A stretch of DNA of 64,000 nt from Actinomycetes bacterium (GTDB taxonomy: Bacteria > Actinomycetota > Acidimicrobiia > Acidimicrobiales > Palsa-688), in contig JAKCDU010000015.1 of assembly GCA_021838445.1 (NCBI GenBank), positions 1 to 64,000 on the forward strand, written 5' to 3'. A program made the position numbers and the translations under genes. Below the pieces are notes generated by a model. The model did no database searches. It saw nothing but the letters and a program-made list of their open reading frames with translations, and was not told the DNA's origin. This document shows positions 60,086 through 64,000 of this stretch, piece by piece (within the stretch, counting starts at the first letter, position 1; the number at the start of each line of letters is the position of its first letter).

Positions 60086-61285
60086 ATGGCAACCGATGAC
60101 GTCTGGATCCTCGGGATCCACATGACCAAGTTCGGCAAGCATCCCGATAAGGACGCCATCGACCTGGCCTCCGACGCCGCCCTGAACGCCCTGAAGGACG
60201 CCCAGGTGACCATGAAGGACGTCGGGATCCTGGCCTACGGCAACCTCGTCGGCCAGACGCAGGGGCAGATGCTCCAGAAGCAGATCGGCCAGACCGGCAT
60301 CCCGGTGTTCAACGTGAGCAACGCGTGTGCCACCGGCGCCACCGCCATCCGCACCGCGGTCATGGCCATCAAGGCCGGCGAGACCGACATGGGTCTGGCG
60401 GTCGGCGTGGAGAAGCTGGCCGGGGCCGGCCTGCTCGCCGGGGGCTCGGCCAAGAAGGACGGCAACAAGTACGAGCCCCACGGTCGCTACGGCGCGGTGG
60501 CTCCTGTCGACGGGCGCATCGGGACCGACACCATGCCCGGTGTGTTCGCCCAGATCGGCATGGAGTACGGCCACCGCTACGGCGGCGCCAGCTTCGAGCT
60601 GTTCGCCCGGATCAGCGAGAAGAACCACTCCCACTCGACGCTCAACCCGCTGGCCGCCTACACCAAGAAGATGACCCTCGACGAGATCATGAACGACGTC
60701 ATGATCGCTTACCCCAATACCCGGCCGATGTGCTCGGCGAACTGCGACGGGGCGGCCGCCGCGGTGCTGGTCTCGGGGGCCAAGCTGAAGACCCTCGATC
60801 CCGACCAGCAGCGACGGGCCGTGAAGATATCGGCGTCGGTGCTGACCAGCGATCCCTGGGAGGAGGCCTGCCAGGTGCTCCCCAACGTCAACACCCTGAC
60901 CCGCAACGCCGCCGAGCAAGCCTACGCCGCTTCGGGGGTCGGCCCCGAGGACCTCGATCTGATCGAGCTGCACGACTGTTTCGCCACAGCCGAGCTGGTG
61001 CACTACGACAACTTGATGCTGTGCAAGTCCGGTGAAGCGGTGCCGTTCTTCGAATCGGGGGCCACCTGGAGGGACGGGAAGAGCCCGGTGAACGTGTCCG
61101 GCGGTCTGGAGTCCAAGGGTCACCCCATCGCCGCCACCGGGATCGCCAACGTGTGGGAGATCTGCCATCACCTGCGGGGTGAGGCCGGGGACCGCCAGAT
61201 CCCTGACGCCAAGGTCGGCCTGGCCCACGTGATCGGGCTCGGTAACGCCTGCGGCGTGCACATCCTCGAGCGCCACGCCGCCTGA
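60086..61285 (+). CDS. SCP2-type thiolase
   Basis: A 399-residue thiolase-fold enzyme for acyl-CoA chain shortening or aldol-type cleavage. The nucleophile loop is NVSNACATGATA (Cys near 76), followed by MCSANCDGAAA, the ELHDCFATAEL motif (near 290) and GGLESKGHPIAATGIANVW (near 345), ending GLGNACGVHILE. It forms a unit with the zinc-ribbon/OB-fold protein, as in sterol side-chain degradation complexes. Substrate unknown. Confidence 0.9.
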   Translation: MATDDVWILGIHMTKFGKHPDKDAIDLASDAALNALKDAQVTMKDVGILAYGNLVGQTQGQMLQKQIGQTGIPVFNVSNACATGATAIRTAVMAIKAGETDMGLAVGVEKLAGAGLLAGGSAKKDGNKYEPHGRYGAVAPVDGRIGTDTMPGVFAQIGMEYGHRYGGASFELFARISEKNHSHSTLNPLAAYTKKMTLDEIMNDVMIAYPNTRPMCSANCDGAAAAVLVSGAKLKTLDPDQQRRAVKISASVLTSDPWEEACQVLPNVNTLTRNAAEQAYAASGVGPEDLDLIELHDCFATAELVHYDNLMLCKSGEAVPFFESGATWRDGKSPVNVSGGLESKGHPIAATGIANVWEICHHLRGEAGDRQIPDAKVGLAHVIGLGNACGVHILERHAA

Positions 61286-61292
61286 GCTTCAT

Positions 61293-61316
61293 CCCCGAGG
61301 GGGCCCGTCGGGGTCT
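61293..61316 (+). terminator. terminator hairpin after the thiolase gene
   Basis: CCCCGA (61293-61298) and TCGGGG (61308-61313) form a stem with a 9-base loop followed by TCTCT. It separates the thiolase from the small gene at 61331. Confidence 0.45.
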
Positions 61317-61330
61317 CTAGACTCGCTCCC

Positions 61331-61480
61331 ATGACGACCGAACCGGAAGATGTCAGCCCCGGCCCGGACGACACCGCCGCTTTCCAGCGGTTCTACGGAG
61401 GCGGTACCGTCGGCGATGGCAGCCGCGATCGAGGGTTGCTCTACCGGCTCCTGGTGGGCTGGTGGCGGGACCGGGCCTAG
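61331..61480 (+). CDS. small 49-residue protein
   Basis: A short frame from ATG 61331 to TAG 61480 encoding MTTEPEDVSPGPDDTAAFQR, then FYGGGTVGDGSRDRGLLYR and LLVGWWRDRA. The first half is acidic and the second basic-amphipathic. Its codon use looks like that of the neighbours. No family is recognised; there is no clear Shine-Dalgarno. Offered as a probable small gene. Confidence 0.4.
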   Translation: MTTEPEDVSPGPDDTAAFQRFYGGGTVGDGSRDRGLLYRLLVGWWRDRA

Positions 61481-61530
61481 GAGCCCCGCCCGATTCGTCC
61501 GCTCCGGGTGAGCCCGGCGGTCTGGCCACC

Positions 61531-61554
61531 CTTCTCGGCGACTTGGCCGAGAAG
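61531..61554. other. hairpin and nearby 16-bp direct repeat
   Basis: CTTCTCGGC (61531-61539) and GCCGAGAAG (61546-61554) form a perfect 9-bp stem. A 16-bp unit, CGGGCTCGAAAGGGAC, is then repeated at 61636-61651 and 61652-61667. Both lie between the small gene and the convergent AIM24 gene and may act in termination. Confidence 0.45.
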
Positions 61555-61725
61555 GCGCGCCCCCCTGGCCGAGATGCCGGCCGACGACGCCCGCTAGCGT
61601 GTAGCCGCGATCCGGGTCCACCGCTCCAAGGGGATCGGGCTCGAAAGGGACCGGGCTCGAAAGGGACCGGGGTGGCTGCGACGGGCCGTCCTCGGCCGTC
61701 CCTGAGGGTCAAAGGAGCGCTCGGC

Positions 61726-62700
61726 TCACCACATGTGCTGGGTGTACTGGCAGCTGTCGCGGAAGTCGGTGCCGGGATCCTCGAGGCGGTCGTAGCTCGA
61801 CTGCAGAGCCACCCGCCCCGGTCCCCACAGGCGCAACCACATGTAGCGGTTGCCCCACGACCGCCAGAACTTCATCCCGGCGTGGGGGAACTCGACGTGG
61901 AGCTGCCAGGCCACGCCGGGATCCTTGTAGAGCAACGCCGGCGGTTTGACCAGGATGTTCTCGCCGTCGGCGAGGTCCCGCAGGAACACGTTGCCGCCGG
62001 CCTGGGCCAGGACCAGGCCGGGCCGGTCGCGGGCGACGAAGCGGTCCACGAACTGCCCGAGGGGGTAGTGGTACTCGGTCTCGTTGCGGTCCCCGCGGTC
62101 GCTGTCGAGGACCGCGTCCATGCCCAGCTTGAGCAGGCCGGACCCTCCGAACTGGCTGCCCGCGCCCGGGCTGCCGCTGGTCACGAACCAGACGCCGCTG
62201 TCGTACCATTCGAAGCCGAGGCCGCTGGTCGCCGCGATCATGTGGTGTTCGCGCACGTCCACGGCCGAGCCGGCCTGGACGGGTATGGCCACCAGCTCGC
62301 CCGGCCGGTCGGCCGAGAAGGAGATGGTGCCCGGCCCCTTGGCTTCGAGCATGACGACCGGCAGGCCGGCGCGCATGCGGTTCCAGGCCCCGTCGAGGCG
62401 GAGATTGTCGACCTGCACCGAGGGCTCCTGCCACAGCAGCGAGTGCTGGGGGAACATCACTCCCTCGCCGGAGGCCAGGCGGACGTCGGCGGCGGGGGCC
62501 AGTTTGCCGAGGATCTGCATCGTCGAGCCACCCATCTGGATCCGGGTCATGTCAGGGATGGCCGGCTGCTCGACCCAGCCCGATGTGGTCCGGCGGGCGA
62601 TGTCGACGGGCGCCCCGCAACTGGGGCAGGTGGTCTCGGCGCCACTCGACGTGCTGCGGCAGTACGGGCAGGTGTAGCTGGTGACGCTGGCGTCGGACAT
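61726..62700 (-). CDS. AIM24-family protein with N-terminal zinc ribbon
   Basis: A 324-residue protein. CPYC..CPSC (residues 11-29) forms a zinc ribbon, followed by a TRAP-like/AIM24 beta-sandwich domain of two symmetric halves (VMLEAKGPGTISFSADRPGE, VDVREHHMIAAT, GPGLVLAQAGGNVFLRDLAD). AIM24 proteins are soluble beta-sandwich oligomers of uncertain function. ATG 62700 shares its A with the stop of the upstream paralogue (TGATG). Confidence 0.8.
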   Translation of the reverse strand: MSDASVTSYTCPYCRSTSSGAETTCPSCGAPVDIARRTTSGWVEQPAIPDMTRIQMGGSTMQILGKLAPAADVRLASGEGVMFPQHSLLWQEPSVQVDNLRLDGAWNRMRAGLPVVMLEAKGPGTISFSADRPGELVAIPVQAGSAVDVREHHMIAATSGLGFEWYDSGVWFVTSGSPGAGSQFGGSGLLKLGMDAVLDSDRGDRNETEYHYPLGQFVDRFVARDRPGLVLAQAGGNVFLRDLADGENILVKPPALLYKDPGVAWQLHVEFPHAGMKFWRSWGNRYMWLRLWGPGRVALQSSYDRLEDPGTDFRDSCQYTQHMW

Positions 62701-63647
62701 CAGGCCGCTCCGAAGTGCTGGTACATCGACTGGACGCCCACCCTCCCCGGGCCGGTCAGCTTCATGAGGCTGAGACCGGGTCCGGTGAAGATGGCGCTGG
62801 CCTGCTGCATCACGTCCCCGGAGAGGATGCCGCTCAGACCCTCCTTCTTCAGGGCTTTGGCCGCTCGCAGCCCGGCCAGGCCGCGGCTGGCCAGCCCCTT
62901 GGCGGCCTGGGCCGCCCCCGAGGAACCCTCGGGGGCCAGCTTGTAGGTCGACAGGGCGTAGCTGACCGAAGCCTCCTTGTAGAGGAACCCGCCGGGTTCG
63001 ATCTCGATGGTCTCCCCGGGGGCGAGGGTGCGATCCATGACGTTGCCGAATCCGTGCAGGAGCAGCAGGCCCGGTCCGGCCTCGGCCCGGAATCTCTCCA
63101 GGTACATGCCGCTTCCGACCGCCAGTGTGGCTTTGAGCCCAGCCATCTTCTCGAAGCTGTAGGTGAGGCTGGAGGTGGCCAGCAGCATGGCGTGCTCCCG
63201 GACATCCACCTCCTGGCCGGGGTCGACGGGCAGGACGACCAGCTCGCCCGGCGCGTCGCGAGAGCAGGAGACCCGTCCCGGCCCGCGGGCCACGCTCAGC
63301 ACGAACGGTAGGTCCCCGAGCATCCTCCGGGCTCCCCCCGGTGCGTCCATCACCGACATGGAGGTCTGATCGTCCTTCCAGAGCATGGCGTGATGCTCGA
63401 AGAAGATGGAGTCGTCCGGCCCGAGCTCCACGTCGGCCACGGGCACGATGGTCCCGTCGATCTGTAGGCGGGTGCCCCCGAGCGAGAACTCGGTCAGGTC
63501 CCGTAGCCGCGGCGCCGCCCGCCAACCCGAATCGGCGACCACGTCGCGCCCGTCGAGCGGCGCTCCGCAGCGGTCACAGGTCCTGGCCGTGCTCGGTGAC
63601 TGGGCCCGGCACCAACGGCAGGCGATCCGTTCGTCGGTGACACTCAC
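62700..63647 (-). CDS. second AIM24-family protein with zinc ribbon
   Basis: A 315-residue paralogue of the next gene downstream. CRWC..CDRC (residues 10-27) is the zinc ribbon, then the same AIM24 halves appear (VLSVARGPGRVSCSRDAPGE, VDVREHAMLLAT, GPGLLLLHGFGNVMDRTLAP). A Gly/Ala/Lys helical insertion AAKGLASRGLAGLRAAKALK precedes the final strands. GTG 63647 is chosen over TTG 63704 because it aligns with the start of the paralogue. Co-translated with it. Confidence 0.78.
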   Translation of the reverse strand: MSVTDERIACRWCRAQSPSTARTCDRCGAPLDGRDVVADSGWRAAPRLRDLTEFSLGGTRLQIDGTIVPVADVELGPDDSIFFEHHAMLWKDDQTSMSVMDAPGGARRMLGDLPFVLSVARGPGRVSCSRDAPGELVVLPVDPGQEVDVREHAMLLATSSLTYSFEKMAGLKATLAVGSGMYLERFRAEAGPGLLLLHGFGNVMDRTLAPGETIEIEPGGFLYKEASVSYALSTYKLAPEGSSGAAQAAKGLASRGLAGLRAAKALKKEGLSGILSGDVMQQASAIFTGPGLSLMKLTGPGRVGVQSMYQHFGAA

Positions 63648-63738
63648 GTCGTGGAGGGTAGCGCGCCACTCGGGCGGGACGCCGAAATGTGGCCGCTGGG
63701 TCAACCGCCAAGGTCAACCGCCTGGGGACGGCGGTCGG

Positions 63739-64000
63739 TTAGGCCCCGCTCACAGCCACCGCCTCGGCGGGCTCGGCGGCGGCCGGTCGGCCCGCCCCCC
63801 GGCGGACCATGGTCGGCGCGGCAGCCTCGTCGTCGATCCACAGGGCGGCGACAGCGGCCATCAGGGAGATGGCGGCGGCGGCGAGGAACGTGGCGTGGTA
63901 GGCGGCCAGGCGGGGCACCAGATGCCCGTGGGACAGGGCGACGGGGCCGATCTCGGCGACCACGGTCGACAGCAGGGCGACGCCGACGGCTCCGCCGAGC
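63739..64000 (-). CDS. MFS drug-exporter C-terminus (partial at window end)
   Basis: The frame is open to the window edge, so the gene begins beyond 64000. The visible 86 residues hold LGGAVGVALLSTVVAE and two membrane helices (LAAYHATFLAAAAISLMAAV), the ending typical of 14-helix EmrB/QacA exporters, and a disordered Ala/Glu tail. The substrate cannot be inferred. Confidence 0.7.
   Translation of the reverse strand, partial: LGGAVGVALLSTVVAEIGPVALSHGHLVPRLAAYHATFLAAAAISLMAAVAALWIDDEAAAPTMVRRGAGRPAAAEPAEAVAVSGA

Noticed and set aside
1-64000. CRISPR array, prophage or integrative element
   Set aside because: No spaced direct repeats, integrase, transposase, phage structural genes or tRNA-flanking att duplication were seen; the tRNA-Gly at 56.7 kb has no visible 3' repeat nearby.

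Overview
The window is chromosomal DNA of a GC-rich actinobacterium. The best guess is a member of the Acidimicrobiia or a nearby deep-branching class. This is inferred from a WhiB regulator, the septation protein SepH, an AftD-type arabinosyltransferase, a PimB-like mannosyltransferase, a Ku protein, an adenosylcobalamin ribonucleotide reductase, and many GTG and TTG starts in 4-base stop/start overlaps. No integrase, transposase, insertion sequence, CRISPR array or plasmid/phage gene was found. It reads as ordinary core and lipid-metabolism chromosome with islands of unusual organisation.

Layout. 1-7.2 kb: envelope polysaccharide genes (AftD-like GT-C enzyme, small-molecule transporter, GT4 glycosyltransferase, acyltransferase-3). 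7.3-16.2 kb: a double-strand-break repair neighbourhood with SbcC/Rad50 and SbcD/Mre11, a NERD-NUDIX-MarR operon, HerA and NurA, and Ku reading divergently from nurA. 16.3-21.2 kb: a DUF2252 remnant and a glycerol-phosphate operon (glpD, an alkyl-DHAP-synthase-like flavoenzyme, an FGGY kinase). 21.2-24.2 kb: a peroxide-response unit (Fur/PerR, rubrerythrin, Fe-S protein, DUF3501). 24.2-38.7 kb: whiB, trpD, a lone RAM domain, a NYN nuclease with a small Cys-rich partner, sepH-queG-pimB-like operon, SRPBCC, a TrmH methyltransferase, SDR-ROK, alaC, plsC, an ACT protein and glpK.

38.7-42.2 kb: nrdJ with a clear promoter and a folded leader. 42.2-49 kb: accessory lipid and redox enzymes separated by two decayed genes (a GH1 beta-glucosidase and a formate/nitrite transporter). 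49-56.7 kb: a prolyl oligopeptidase, a biotinyl/carboxyltransferase fusion, msrB, orn, dut, an Fpg/Nei glycosylase and tRNA-Gly. 56.8-64 kb: a secreted glucosaminidase, cytochrome P450, a zinc-ribbon/OB-fold protein with a thiolase, paired AIM24 proteins and the end of an MFS exporter.

The most striking points are: archaeal-style end-resection genes (Mre11-Rad50 and HerA-NurA) within 9 kb of Ku; a predicted three-way-junction RNA just upstream of the nrdJ ribosome-binding site; perfect palindromes before whiB, fur and glpK; and three precisely diagnosable pseudogenes lying in otherwise unexplained gaps.
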